64,000 bases of DNA, taken from positions 2,176,952-2,240,951 of the forward strand of contig SSNP01000019.1 in NCBI GenBank assembly GCA_006937955.1, read 5' to 3'. Made by a program: the position numbers and the translations under genes. The notes under the pieces were generated by a model. The model saw only the letters and a program-made list of their open reading frames with translations. It ran no database searches and was not told the origin of the DNA. Shown here piece after piece: positions 1 to 14,290 of this stretch (the first letter of the stretch is position 1; every line of letters begins with the position of its first letter). This DNA comes from Pachypanchax playfairii. Its lineage: Eukaryota > Chordata > Actinopteri > Cyprinodontiformes > Aplocheilidae.

Positions 1-301
1 CTCCTATTTGGAGCTTTACGGCTCAGACAAACTTCATAGTGGAAACATGATTCTGAGTTTAATACAAGCACAGAAACTTTGAAACGACGTTACTGAACTG
101 TTATTTAGATATATCTCGTACAATCACAGTTCAGGTCTTTACATTTTAGAAATTGTTTAACTAAATTTTCAGCAAACAACTCGCATGAGCGAGACTTTTT
201 GACCTGTATTTCTTTTACTCAATGTTCCTATAGAATTAATGGTTTTGTCAAACCCAAACCCACGATTCCATAGATTTTAGAACACTGAATGATCTTTTTA
301 T

Positions 302-376
302 CATCCATCCATCCATCCATCCATCCATCCATCCATCCATCCATCCATCCATCCATCCATCCATCCATCCATCCAT
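302..376. repeat. (ATCC)n microsatellite
   Basis: About 18 tandem copies of a 4-base unit, nearly perfect. It gives rise to artificial open frames on both strands. It directly abuts a teleost interspersed repeat, a common arrangement in fish genomes. Confidence 0.95.
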
Positions 377-518
377 CTCTTGCATGTTTTTGGACTGTGG
401 GAGGAAACTCCATGCATGCATGGGGAGAACGTACAAACTCCATGCAGAAAGGCCCCAGCCAGGATTCAAACCTTCTCACTGCAAGGCAACAGCTCTACCA
501 AGTGTGCCACCGTGCCAT
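377..518 (+). repeat. fragment of a common teleost interspersed repeat
   Basis: It contains the recurrent teleost words TTTTTGGACTGTGGGAGGAA, AACTCCATGCAGAAAGGCCC and CCAGGATTCAAACC, ending in a GTGCCACCGTGCC tail. I recognise these from many fish genomes as a high-copy element usually attached to ATCC repeats. The class (SINE-like or LINE tail) is not decided here. A second copy is at 14291-14585. Confidence 0.75.
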
Positions 519-3500
519 CTTTTTAACTTGTTATGCTTGAGCGCAACAACAGTCTGTCTGAGACTTACTTTTAAGTTTTTTGTCCTCTATGCCTGTCGTT
601 AAGTTTGATGTCAAGGAATAAGATGCAAGTATGCGGTTACCATGGTGACCCTAATGAGCCATAGGCAGCAGTTAGAAAAATTCTTTTGATCTCTGTTCTC
701 TTTAAACTTCTAATAAAATTCATACAGAAGAACATCAGTAATTTTTCTTAGTTTAGATTATTATAAACTTGATGTGAGAATTTTTGTCAGTAGCTGCAGA
801 TTTTTTTTTTTTACTTCAATAAGGTTTTTTTTTTATATCACTTTTTCTTCTGTTGTTTCTTTTTATAGTTGGGGTTGTAGTGTCTTGGTTTTAAGATAAC
901 TCAGTTTTTTTTCATCCAATCTTGATGAATTTCTTATAAAAAAAATGTTAAAATTAAAACAAAGGTGTCACGCCGGACTCTAATTATCGTTTCCATCTTT
1001 CTATAGTTAAATTGTGCGGGGAAAAAATCCATAACATGCTCTTATCTGTCTGTTTTCTTTTTTCTCCATGTAATACAATACCTGATGAGTCTACATCTTT
1101 TGGTGATTTAATGCCACCTAGCAAAGTTTATGGTAGATTGGGGATCACGGGAGTACTTTAATATCTCCACCTGGACTGCAATGTGACAGCACACATTGGT
1201 GAAGTTATTAAAGTCATGAGTTCATCGATTTTCAGGTTAGTGTTTTAGCTGCCTCCTCTGCTTTTCTTCCTTTCTCAACTTTAAAATAACAGCCTACAAA
1301 AGATGCTCACAAACACGAATTCATGCGCATGCACACACTTGCCAAACACTGAGACATATTTTGCGAATCAAAAACAGACTTATACTGGATATGAGTGGAT
1401 GAGTGGGTGTGTACAAGGAGCTTCATTAAAACTGATCAATAATGTTTACAAGAACAAATAGCATTTATCTATTTTATATCCAGATTGATTGATTGTTGTT
1501 TGCCGTTCCTAAACTTTGTAAGTTTCCTGGATCCAAACTCGCTGCTTGTGAATCTAATAGTTTACAGTTTCCACTTAGAGGCAGCTGACATCACGACTCT
1601 TTGTTGTGGTTGTAAAGATACTGCCACATAAAAGTCTGCTAAAGCCCAGTCACAACTAGCAGTGAAGTGGTGTGTATGCGGATGTGCTGTAAATGTGTGT
1701 ATGAGACTGTGAGGATAGGATAATGATGTCAGGATTGATGACCCACGTAGGCGAGGAACAGTGTCTGTGTGTTCTTGGAAACCTACGTTGCTCCATCTGC
1801 TGCTGTTAGGCAACCAGCTGCCTGCCTCCTATCGGCCCAGCACCACCAGCCATAACGACTCTGAAACCATGGCAACTGGCTCCCATCTGTGTTACCCAGG
1901 ATGACTGACTGACCCACTCTCTTCCTCTTTCTTTTCTTCTCTTTGTGGAAATAGAATTATCCCAGCAGTGTCTGATTTCAAAACAGGATTAGAGAAGACT
2001 TCTCGCTCTCTTTCATGATCCACTTTTGAAAATGTTGGAAATCTAAATGCAAGCCAGCGCAGCTCTTTCTGCTCTACTGTATGTACAGGAAACAGTACAC
2101 ATGTGCTGCGTCAGTACAGTATAGCTCTGGGAATTAATACAAGATAATGAAACACAACCAAGCACACCCACATGACACACCCACACATCACAGTGTCCCA
2201 TTATAGCTCACAGGCTCACTCATGTGCAAATGAACACATTTCAGCCTTGTGCACATAAACACAGTGACTCTTAACCAAATGATCTTCTCCCACTCAACCA
2301 GAACCAGAAACCATCTGCTTGTCTCTCTGAAGGCCTCTCTTTCTGTTTAGCTATCGATTATCAGTACTCGGAAGTACTTACTTGAAATGATAAATTCCCA
2401 ATATACCAATCAGATTAGAACTGGCCAAAATACTCACCAGGACCAACTTCATGTTCTGGTGTCAGAGTGTGGTAAATGCTGAGCTGATAGACACAGAAGT
2501 TAATGAGCTGATTACTCTTAGGTGCGACTAGTACAACAGCTGCAGCAGATTTCACCAGAGGTCGTGGCTCATATAAAGCAGGACTCACCTGAAAAAAAAA
2601 GCTAAAACTAAAAAGAGCCAGAAAGGAGAAGGAACTAAACAGGAAGGAAAAGAAGGAGAGAAAAAGTATAAACATAGAGCAGAAACCTTTCCAGAACCCC
2701 AGATCCAATTTAAGCAAATAAATAGAGTATCCACCTTTGCTGCTGGTTGTAGATGGACTTGTAAAGTTAACGAACAACCAGTCAAGACATTAGCATCCTG
2801 GTTCAATGAACTCTGGTGCATTAAGCCCAAGATGCTAAACCTTGTGCACTTTTTGCACCAACCGCAGGGTCTTCTATTGGTGTGGAATCAACCCCTAATT
2901 ATCTGAGAGGGATGACAGTAAAACACTGTTTGCTGTAGTTGTCTTGTTGTCTGTGAAACACAGAGGCAATATTCACTCAGTGATGCAGAGATTAAAAACA
3001 CGATAAACAGTAGATAGCAAACAACATGGTAAAGTGATGATATACAAGATATGAGACCAGAAAATTGAGAACCGGAGTGAATCTGACAAAAGGAGTAAAA
3101 TGTTTACAGTGGACAGAAGACGTGTTAAGATTTGTAATTAAAGGTTGAAAGACTCAAAAAGTTTGAGCAGTTTAATTTGAGAAGACAGACGCTCACCATG
3201 AGGGTCTCTGATTGTAATTTCATGGACACTAGCAAAACCGTATAATTTTCAAATTGTTCTTGTAATACAATTAATCAACCATCAATTTACACTGTGTTAA
3301 GAGTTTTTACAAAAATCTTATCAGTTATGAGATAAATGTGTTAAAAAAGGGGGTATAGAGGTAAAATATTGGTAAAATATTCTGACAGTGTCGATCAAGG
3401 CAAATCTAAGTAGGAATGATATTTGCAAAACACGATTTTGTTGGTGCAAAATGTATTTATTTCATCTATTACATAATATATGAATTAATATCCCACCTGA

Positions 3501-5286
3501 AAACGAAAAAGTTAACAATATTGATTACTGATTAATACACACACCTATAATTTCAAAAACTGCCTCGAATAATAACTTATTAATCAGTGATTTTATATTT
3601 ATATTCTTAAACAAGCATATCGTTAAATCAAGTCCAACATGCAATATATTACTGTTTTTTTCTCTCAGGTTTGCGCAGTAATTTTATCTGAATGTTCCAG
3701 AGAAAAGTAAATGACTTTATCTTTGCATATAATTTGTTTCACTGAGGAATTGTACAGTTTGCTCCATTTAAGAAGCAAAATAACTGCTCTGCCCTAAGTT
3801 TCCTGCTCCAAAAGAACTAAGAGACAGCACAATTGCTTATGACATAATTAGGACGGTGCTCCTTGAAATCCCAGTGCAACTTCTAGGTTTATGTTATCTT
3901 ATTTATTTATTTTTTGCACACAGAAGACAACATGGCAAATAACAGAAAAAAGGTAATGGAACAACTATTCGCATTTAAAATGTCTAAGAGGGGAACCGCT
4001 GCAACTTGTCAGACTGTGTGTAAGAAGAGAAAACAGCGTGCAGAGATCAGTGACTCAGGCTTTGTATTCACTACGTAACACATTCATATCAACACACGAC
4101 AGCACAGCTAGTAGCAAACATGTGCAAGTGACGTAAAAAAATAAATAAATCTAGCTTTACACTATTTTTAATCCAAGCACATACAATGACTTGAGTAGCA
4201 CTCAAATTGAAACATTTTACATAAAGAATTCTTTTTTGTAAGTTGGCAGTATTTAATGGGTTACGGCCTACAATTTTATCACCTGAATTTTGGAATCTTC
4301 TTTTAATCTCTGAATATTCTGATTCATGCACAGGGTGTTTAATAATTGGGCAGCAGTGTAAATCTTTGCAAAAATGTGGCTTTAGTAAGACAGACTTGTA
4401 CTCAAGCAGACAAATCCTCAGTGTTGTTACATGTTTGGTGATACCTGTGAAGCAGAATGAGCATCTCAGTTCTACAGGACAAAATTGTCATAAACTTGGG
4501 ATAAGATTCACTATACAATGGAGCAGAAGGAAGAACTAGTAAAAGTACATTTTTTCTTCCAAATACTTGTTTACCTAATGTTGTGCTGCACTGTTCTGGA
4601 GCAGAGGAAGAATATGTTTGTGCTGCAGAAGCTTCATAAATATTGGAAGTCGCCCCTGCTCGCCTACCTTCCTCTCTGTCCCTCAATATTGCTAGAATTT
4701 ATGCAGAAAGAGGTGAGTGCTGGTTGTCTGACTGGTTCACGTTCAGTTACATAACGCCTGACCTCATCCACTGCAGTGAAGCAAGAGCTGGGATTCCCTC
4801 CTGCAAGAAAACTAGCTGCGGGGAGAAAAAGGGAACGCGTGATAGAGAGGGAGAAGGGAGACGTCCATGCAGCACAAAGACAGAGTGGACAGTTATTAAA
4901 GATACATGGAGACGTATAAATTCAAAGTAAATGCAGTACATTTGGGATGGTGATGACATGAACCTTATCCTTAACTTATTTATAGAAAATTGAGAACAAA
5001 CAGTAAGTTTAATTAGATTTCTCAGGTTGTTTAAGACATAAAGAAGAGTTTATTATTCAGAGTACCAAAGATGAGAAAGTTACTTGGTCTTGCTTGGAAA
5101 ATAACAAATTTCTCTTTTTACTTGAACTGAGATTTAAAGAGGCTGTGGTTGAATATGCTTAACCCAGCTGAGAAAAGTAAAGGGTAAACATATAATGACA
5201 CAAAAACTGCAACAAAATTCTGAAACGTACCGCAGTTACATAACACCCCATGCTGCTTATTTGGACATTTCTTGACTGAATTCATT
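519..5286. other. intergenic, no gene recognised
   Basis: AT-rich sequence downstream of fgf13 with poly-T and poly-A runs and scattered short open frames of random composition. A purine-rich tract lies at 2585-2670 and an A-rich tract near 4130. No exon, RNA gene or intact repeat that I can name. Confidence 0.6.
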
Positions 5287-5640
5287 TAATGAGAAGAACA
5301 ACTGCTTACACAGAGAGTCAAAAGCCCAGAAGTAACTCCATGGACTAGCGTTTCTTCATCACTCTGGGAAGGTATGCTCCAAATTTTGATGATTTTGTGT
5401 AGGAAATAGAAGGAGGTCCTAGAAAATTGCTTCATATGGGAGTTACAGAACTTGTCCTTGTCAAAAATAACTCCAAGGTTCCTCACTGTAGTACTGCGTG
5501 GTACCATCTGGATTAAAATGATGGGTAAACAGTTTGTTCTTAAGGTACTCCCAAAGAGAACGACTTCTGCACCTTTTAAAATCAGAAGCAAACAATTCTG
5601 AGTCATGCAGACTGAAATAAACTGAATAAATGCTAAATGG
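5287..5640 (-). mobile_element. decayed LINE reverse-transcriptase fragment
   Basis: On the minus strand, translation includes GAEVVLFGSTLRTN, STTVRNLGVIFDKDKF and NSHMKQFSRTSFYFLHK, followed by SDEETLVHGVTSGLL. This matches the C-terminal part of the reverse transcriptase of teleost non-LTR retrotransposons (EVVLFG...VRNLGVIFD...NSHIKQISRTAFFHLR...LVHAFVTSRLDYCN). Residues are missing (for example around the DYCN block), and no endonuclease or upstream RT is seen, so it is a truncated relic. Clade (L2/CR1/Rex type) not determined. Confidence 0.8.
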
Positions 5641-8417
5641 AGGGTTTTATTTACAGGGAAATAAACAACCTTGGGATGGATATTGGATGAAGTCTAGAGA
5701 CCTCTGTTGTTAGCTTAGTTACAATTAAAAGGAAGACGTGCTTTCTGTATCACCAATATTATTGTAAAAAGAACTGCAACATGTTCTAATATGTTGTGAA
5801 ACAACCTATAAACTCTTGAAACACGAGACACGGGTTTGAACGTCACAATTTTAAAGAGGAGTCGTTTCTATCCCAATTACATTTTACAACATAATGAACA
5901 CTTTAACAACAGCTACAATAGTGAGAAATCTCCTACTCTTTTGCATTGTCAGTAATTTGCATCTAAAGCTATTCTTCTCTGTTATTAACTGACTGTGATT
6001 CATTAAATTAATGGATTGTTCTCTTTGTCTGGATTCTAATAATGTTAATCTGACTTTTCTGGTTGAAACTGCAGCACTTCCTCTTTGGTTGGTAATGATT
6101 CTTTTAGGCTTTTTGTGTTGATGAATCAACTAATTATTTTTCTATGCTGAGTTTAATTACTCATGTAATCCTTGACATAATAATGGGTACTGTGCAAAAC
6201 TGACAGAGCACATAATAAATAAAATACTCAAAGGTCCAGATGTACAACATGACAGATGTGTGAATTAATGCGTCATTATAGGATTTTACAAAATGTTCCC
6301 GAAAATGAACAAAAGGCTTTTGATAATGGATTTTCTATCAGCTTTTGTGTAATTTGTGTTACCATGTGCTTTAAATCTGTTATCTAACGCAGATAAAACA
6401 CAGTGTGCCAGAGACAACTGGATGCACAAATGGTTTTAAGTTGAGATAAAGTAGTAAATAAACCAGCAAATGCAATTTCCTCTCTTAGGAGGTATTACAG
6501 CCCTTAAAGTTAAATAAGAGAGCAACCCTATAGTAATTTAGTATCTAACAGTAGATGGATTTATGAACATGCTCAAAGTACTGCGGCATATAATGTGCAT
6601 GAATAAAATGTTTTATTGACAAAGCACTGGATGATGAGGACATGCAGCAGCTTTGGGAGATTTGGAGGTTTGATCCAGTCTGGAAGTTATTTTACTTTTT
6701 TTAATGCTCTTAGACAAGAAGATAATGGATTACTGTAGTTTTTTTGTGTTTAAAGCAAAGAGTGGACTGTGCAGTTCCAGGGATCCAGAAAGGGAGCAGC
6801 ATGTGAAGAGGAGCATTGGTGGAAATGAGCATACAAGTGTCACAAGCTGAGAGACATTTGAAGACCAGATCAGATGTCCCAGTATGAGTTGAGGCTGGAA
6901 TCCTGTAAAATGCTCTTTAATGACCTTTAAGGACACAGTGAACCGGCATTTTATAAATAACAATGAATTACATTGAATTGAACAACAACTTCTGGTGAAA
7001 AAGAAAAAAATTCTCACTCGCCAACTAATTATTAAGAGAAAGAAAGTAAAGAGAAAACTGAGGGGAAAGTATTTTCCTCAGAACTTGACAAGAAGCATTT
7101 AGAAATGTTCAAACTTGTATGTATAATGTCTATGTTTTCATACAAGATGTAGACAAAAGAAATGAATGCATTTGATCTTTTATATTGTATGACTGCTATG
7201 ATCAGATTTTTTAAAATTACCATGAGGTTTGAAATCCAAAATGATGCCCATGACAATATGCAGATGTTTTGATATTGAATGATGTGCAAATAAGAACAAC
7301 TAAAAAAATAATAATAATAACATGATTGGTTTTTCCTTGTGTGTTTTCTGCTGATGCTATTCTGCTAATGCTAATTCTATTTGATTTAACTAACACATAT
7401 TGAACAGTTCAGATATGTTTAAACAAATAATCAAAGTAACAAGTGAAAGAAAATACTTTATGGTTCATGACTGTCAGGGAATTAGATTGCTCTATTGATT
7501 CATGCAGAATGAAGCAGCATATATTCAGCTGGAACTGCAGAAGAACAACATGGTCTAAATTAAAGAGAACCACTGAAATATCAAATGTGATTGAAATACT
7601 TAATAAAACAGACCTCAGTGGAATAACTTAATATCTAAATGTTATCTTAAATTGATTCTACTAATTTAAACTTTTCAAAAAACATTAGATTAAGATTAAA
7701 ATGTCCTGAAAACATCTGCATGCAGCTGCAAACTAGATACTACAAACAAAGACTTTTTATTCAAGCTTCACACTGATGGCTTCACGTGTTGTTATGTGTT
7801 TGTTGCTGTTGTGGTGCTACCTGCACAGTCTATTCACACAGTAGTGCCCCTGATTATGACCATATTTAAAAGATTTGAGTAAAAGTGAGTGCTGACCAAC
7901 TAGAACTAGAAACCAGTTGGATGAAATGACTAAATTCAAAAGGAAACAAAGATCAGAGGTTTAAACTGAAACCTGTTGAGGTTTTATTGAGTGTTCTAGT
8001 TAATCCACATACGATAAAGCAAGATGATTAAAAAATAAAGCAAACCTACATCAGCAATATACATATCTCTAACAGCGTTCACATTCACCTGCCGCTCAGC
8101 TGGCTGTTTTTATAAAATGTACATTAACAGTGTGTCGATTAAAAGAAACTGATATCAAAATGAGTGGACGTGTTCCTGGAAGCTTTAGAATGCTGCTGAA
8201 GGAAAATGTATAGACTCTTTAAGAAATCTTTTTTTTTTGCTCTAATGTTTAATGGGACATGAGACCAATGAAGCTGCTGACAGAAAGAGTTTCAATGTTG
8301 TGTTTAGGGATTGTGAAAATTTGTAGTTTAATTTACAAATGGAGAGTTTAGATCTTTGAAAACTGACCAGGGTTAAGAACAATGAATGTCTTACCTGTTG
8401 TAGAGAGCTCTTTGAAT
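5641..8417. other. intergenic, no gene recognised
   Basis: AT-rich DNA with no open frame of coding character and no repeat I can name. Small A-rich and AAT-type simple runs, for example near 7302-7322. Confidence 0.55.
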
Positions 8418-8872
8418 GACCTCATTTTAGAGAAACACATCAGTTCTGCTGTGCAGACAGATGAGCTAATGGCTAGTCACAGTGGAGCCAGCAACAAAAT
8501 GGATTTCTGCCATCCAGAAACAACTATAACCCTACATTTTTTGTAGCAGTTCATGAGAACCCCATTTTATAAACCTTTACAGAACCATAAATTTTACATT
8601 ATGTGGTAATTCTGGCAAATTTTTTTACTGGAAGTGCAACAAACAGCTTCTCTTGCTGCTACCGTAATCTTTGCTGCAAATAATAGAATTATATGTAAAA
8701 AAAAAAAAAAGAAAAAAATGACAGCAACATTTCTGGCAGTATAAAGGCTTATGAAATAATGTTTGCATAAATCATTTTCAAGAGAACATTTTTTAAGGCA
8801 GCCATAATCTACTTCAAAGCTTGTGATACCAGCTCGTTGTCCATTTAAATCCATTTCTCCAAACTAGGGTCA
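8418..8872 (+). mobile_element. palindromic MITE, copy A
   Basis: Left end CCTCATTTTAGAGAAACA and right end ATTTCTCCAAACTAGGGTC are imperfect inverted repeats. The interior holds ACAGATGAGCTAATGGCTAG and later CCCATTTTATAAACCTTTAC, shared with copies at 20222, 59314 and 62148 and partly with 11560-11700. No coding capacity. Ends are approximate. Confidence 0.65.
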
Positions 8873-11800
8873 GTCAAACAGTTGATTAAAATCGATAAGA
8901 TAATACCGGTAATTGTTCATAACCTTTTCACGGAAACCCATTTTCAAAATATCAAAATGATCACTTTAAGCTGATGAGAGGTTTTGTAATATGGTTAAAG
9001 ATATGAAAATGTAAATGAGTCATAATGACTAATTAAATGCAAGAACTGGACTTTTACTTCAGCAAGAACTTCAAAAGCATTAACTCCAGTTCATACACAC
9101 TCAAAATAAAGTGAAATCTGCTGTTGTTGTTGTGGTATGATCAAGATGATCAGCTGTTTTTTACCATGTCATTTACTTTGTTTAAACAAAAAAAAACACT
9201 TTACATTGCTCAATGTTCCAGCAGGACTCAAACCACAGCTGAGAGATGTTGGATACATGGTCCGTGTGGATGCTCCAACCAATATGAGGTGACCTTCCTA
9301 AAATGGAAAATTTGAATCTATTTTTACAACAATTTTTAGCATATTCTTGTTCCCAACTTTTCTCACTGACTTCAGATAAATAATCAGGTTTAAACGTATC
9401 CACACTAAACTTTTTGTTAGCAAATGTCTTGCATCTGTCCCCTGACCCAAATCTGTAAGAACTTTAATTTTGTTTGTAGTAAAAGTGTCGACTCACATGT
9501 AATTTACAACATCTTCCAGCAAAAACTAACTATACACTCACAACTATTGCTGGTGAGGAATGGAGGGTTTCTCAGCTTCTTATGATAAAAATGGAGGAAC
9601 ACATCAGTGAACATACCTTTAAATTAATATATTGGTCTTTTATTTAAAATTAGGTGAAACATTCTGGAACTCTTTCACAAAACATAAACGTGTCCTAAAG
9701 TAGGCTGAAGTTTTCCCACTGATAAATCGTATCAAGTTAAAGCCTGAAGAATAAACACCCCTTTAGCTACTTTAACTCTAATAGCAGAAGCACTGATGTG
9801 TGGTGCTATTTGAGGTGGAAATTGTCGTCATGAATTCTCCGAGCGGTGTCTTACCCATCGTTCTTGTCTGTCCCTGCTGCGCTAATGTGCTGGTTGCACT
9901 GATAAGCAAAGGTGTGAGACACTTTCTGCTCAAAGTAATCTGTTCAAAATGAAGCTGCTGCCGTTTTTGTGCCAACTGGAGGCACAAGGGGGGGGGGGTG
10001 ATGGAAGAGAGGTTGTTAGAGGGACAAACAGCAGCAGGTTTTATTTGGAGTTTTTACTTTCAGAGGGTGTTGAGGTGTGGAAGGACTGAGGGGTCTAAAC
10101 ATTTAGGGTTAGCAGTGCATTTCACTCAATTTCATCAGTTTCTTGACCTGATTTTTCTTTTTCTTTCATCAGCTGAAGAGCCTCAGAACATTAGTTCAAA
10201 CTGTTACCACCTTTGTTTTATCATTCAAGTGAAATCCCAGGACAGGAAGTAAGAAAATAGTGCTAGTTCTGTAAACTGATGTTCGTAAACACACACACAC
10301 ATTTCTCAGTCATTTAGCTCAGAAGATCTTACCACAGCTCTGTGTTCTAAGTTTTATTATGTCTTTATTGAGACTTTCTATGTAGCTACATTATCTTCTT
10401 TCATCTTTAGGGTTTAGAGTTAAATACAGTCATTATCATGAGTTAATGAGTTATAATAATAAAGTTTAAAGGGAAGTTTGAAAACACAGCAGGTCTTTGC
10501 CCTTATCATGAATACAGTATATTACATACATATACAGCCTGAATTATTTAATAGTTTGGTACAAATGTTAGATGAGATGATTAAGAAGAAGCTGGACTTC
10601 TCCTCTGTGGGAGGAGTCAGAGGTTTGGTGCTTCATTTGCTGCAAATTTGTACAAAATGCAAAAAGCAACGATTCCAGCTTGAAAGATGTTTGTCTAGAA
10701 GGTATAAACAGATAAAAAATTAGCTGAGTCAATATTTTTTTCATTCTCGTGAATCATTTGTTTCTTTCATGATAGATTTAAAATGCCCCACTTTAACTTA
10801 ATAATAACCTTACGGGTAAATACATCTCCAAACTCAATATGTTCCACACAAACCCCATCCCAGTTTGATGAGACGAGATCAAACTGTGACTCTGACAGCA
10901 AAGAAATGATGTAATTATATATGTTAATAACTAACAGAGCATTTTCATAACTAAATACACACACATATATAATGTGTTTATCTTTCCATCAGAGCTCCAG
11001 GAGATGGTATAAATAAATGAATAAAGTCCACCTGCTGTTTAAACTCATTGGACACAATCAAGAAGGAAAGACAGTTGTTTCTAAAACACATCATTACTGA
11101 TGGGCCAGAGTGAAACTCAAGTCAAGAGGTGAAGAGAGCTGTCTGCCTGGAGACAGGTTTGTGTGAAAGCACAGATCTGGAGAAGAATACCAAAAAGCCT
11201 GAAAATGTAACTGGGAGAAAAGGATATTTAGAAACATTCTCCAGCTACATGAATGAAAAACTATACAGGATGAAACTTTAAGCAGCACTTCTCTAATCAG
11301 GCATGTTTGGTAAATGACAGCAGGTCTTCTACTGGACATGATGAACAGTGAGCAGTCAAATCTTTCATAGACAAAGAAAGATGTAACAAAAGTTGATGTA
11401 TGTTAAAAAAACACACACTGAGAAACGTATGACTTCTACAACCAGTATAATAAAGTATGGCGATGACAAAGTTATAAATAATTATTATCCTGTCCCTTCA
11501 TGAACAGTATAATTTAAATGAAATATAGTGTGCATTCAACAGGACAGCTGAGTTAACGCCTTGTCTGATGTAGCAAAAATCAAACTGGATTTCTGCTTCC
11601 TTTGAAAAACTCTAATTTCCAAACTTTCACAGTTCATGTATCCTGTTTTATAAACTATTACATTTTGAATTACATGATTACTTTGACAAGATAATCACTA
11701 AATTCCTGTTGGACATGACCCCAAGATCCCCTGACAGAGCTATACCTGAATAGCCTGACACTATACATGACCATAACCTTTCATATAAATTATAGTGTAA

Positions 11801-13019
11801 AAGTTTATAAAAAATTGGAGACAGGTGTTGATTTAAGATGGAAAACAATCTAGTTTAGCTTTGGTTGCTTTAGTAAGATGTCAGCACACTCACACTCTTG
11901 GATGTAAACTATTTTTTTTTCAAACAGAGTATAAAAACAGCATCTACTGCATAAGATATAATTTTTTTTATTTTTACACTAACACTCCAATAAAATGACC
12001 AAGTAATTCATTTGATGTTTTTTGACACAGAGAGTAAAAAAAATTGGTTTTTAAAATGTAATTTTAGGACTAAATAGTAGTTTAAAAGTAATCAGTTACA
12101 ACAGGGTTATACTGGTGACTTCTTTTAAAAACAGTTTTTCTTTTATTTACTGTTGTTGTTCTTTTTTGTAGTTTTTATTCGTGATGAGGATCAAAAAGTG
12201 AAGGCAAGTAACAGGATCAGCACAGGCAGGCAAGTACGAGCCAAAAGTTCATATAAACTGAAATGGATTCAACTGGAAATCAACTACAGAACAACAGTGG
12301 TGACAAAGCAGGGTGGACGTTAATACTGGCTGCAACAAGAGGAGATAACAGCAGGATCTTAAGCCTGAGAAACAAAAGAATATTTATTCTGGAAGACGTG
12401 CGTGTAAGACAAGCGACAGCTGGGTTGACGAACGACGACAGAGCAGGTGTGAGTGGTGAACAGACGGCAAAGATAACTGAGAAGGGAAGTGAGCAATGTA
12501 GCAGATACAAGTACTGAAACAATAAAAAAATACACATCCAGCAACAGCAGCTGGTTCTTTATTTCTACATCTGTCTCCGCACTGTTGTTCAAATGACTTC
12601 CAAATGTGTGTTTTTATTTTTTAAACTTTTTACTTTGGCCTACTTGTGTAAATATTCTTTTGTTAGAACATTCACAAAACACACAAAAACTTCATTTTGC
12701 ATGGACATTGTGGATAATTTTGTGCAAATTTATTCAAAAGCTGAACTAAATCTATTTTAGTCTGAACTTCAACAGAAGAATGGAAGCACCAAAAGGGTCT
12801 GAAAACCACGAGAAATGCATCAACAGAGTGAAAAGGACCATGTTGTGGAGCTTGTCAGTCACTTTTTTTTTTAACAACATGGACAAATTTTAGCATCATT
12901 CATGTTTCCCAATACAAAACGGTGCATTGAAAATGACACGAAGCAACAGTGAAACTGTGATGGAGATCACAAAGACACACAGAAAGAGTGACGGACTGTG
13001 TGTGCACGAGAGAAAAGAA
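8873..13019. other. intergenic, one partial MITE copy, otherwise nothing recognised
   Basis: At 11560-11700 the words ACTGGATTTCTGCTTCC and AGTTCATGTATCCTGTTTTATAAAC match the interior of the palindromic MITE family, suggesting an end-less relic. A G run lies at 9989-9998. An 84-codon open frame at 12263-12517 has no recognisable family and is probably chance or repeat-derived. Confidence 0.5.
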
Positions 13020-13410
13020 GCTGCACCGCCTGTGCTGGCATGATAAAGGGTAATGAGTTATTGCATTCACAGGTACACAGTGCTCACATATATCACAGCT
13101 CTGTCAGCTCCATCTGACTCGTGACTGAATATTTCAGGCTGATTTCACTCAAAATCTCAAACACTGGAGTGCCTGAGTGGTTGTCTGTGTGTTTGGGCAT
13201 TAGAGATGTCTACAATTTGCACTTGCTCTTTTTGTCGGGCTCCGTGAAGACTCATTAGTCTGACCAAGTGAAGAGTAGGATAACTGACTGATGAGGGGAA
13301 AGATGAAAAAAAAGATTGGAAGAGTGGCTTCTATTCACATCACCGTCTCTTAACGAGGCTGGTCTGCGCTAATGAATTGGACTGTCCCATTCTAATGAAT
13401 GGAGTCTAAA
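13020..13410. other. candidate conserved noncoding element
   Basis: Compositionally balanced compared with its neighbours, free of simple repeats, and holding several homeodomain-type words (GGTAATGAGTTATTGC, GCTAATGAATTGG, TCTAATGAATGG). It looks like a vertebrate developmental enhancer, but conservation cannot be judged from one sequence. Confidence 0.25.
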
Positions 13411-14290
13411 GATGGGTAGAAGGAAATGAAGGGAGCAGTGAGATGTCAAACTACATGAACGATGAAGTAACTCATAACAAGGGCGATATTACATGGACCT
13501 ATTAGTCCTCCTGTTGGTGCTGTCACTGGGCAAGATGAAGTAGTACCCTGAGATAACCAGATCACTGCCAAATACACCACAATGATATAAGTCTGTAAAA
13601 AATATTGGTGTTTCTGTCTTTGATCACTATAAAACAACTCTTTTGTGGAAAAATCTAGTTTTATACATGTTTTTTTATTTATTAAATTTTAATCAAACTT
13701 TCAAATAGTAATTTTGTTTTATCTGAGATGTTTTTAAATAAATAGATTGTGCTGCATGTGTCCCAAAATCATGTTCCGATTATTTATTACAAAAAAGGAC
13801 AAATTATCTCTTTTGGAATTTGAAATTTTCCCATTTGTGAAATTCTTTTTGGTATTGATTAGAGTAATAGGGCAATAAGGTGTTTATATGACATTTACAC
13901 AAAGCTAAATACATTTGTCTTGGAATCAATTATGTAAATTGTAAAAAAAAAAAAAAAAAAAAAACCCTACATCTTTCAATAGTCATCATTGAATTTTCTC
14001 AACTTTTGTGTTGAATTTAAAATAAAAAACTTTTTTAAGTTGAAAAATAAATGAAATTTACTTCGAATTATTTGTGCAAACTGCTATTTACAAAATCTAC
14101 ATTGTGCTGTACTGAAAGAAATTTTCAAGCTGGTTAATGAGACTAAAATCTCAATAAAACCACAAATGAATGTTTTAATATTCTTCTTGTGTAGTTTCCT
14201 GTACAAAACCCCTGACAGAACCATGATGGAGGATATGGTTGAAAATGATTGGAGAAGACTCTCCTCTTGTATTTCCGTTAAAACACATAA

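Noticed and set aside
228..540. Open frames of 73-83 codons on both strands
   Set aside because: They are read-through of the (ATCC)n microsatellite and a teleost repeat, with repeating MDGW or HPSI units.
12263..12517. 84-codon plus-strand open frame beginning MDSTGNQLQN
   Set aside because: No family resemblance, no splice or promoter context, and competing frames on the minus strand.
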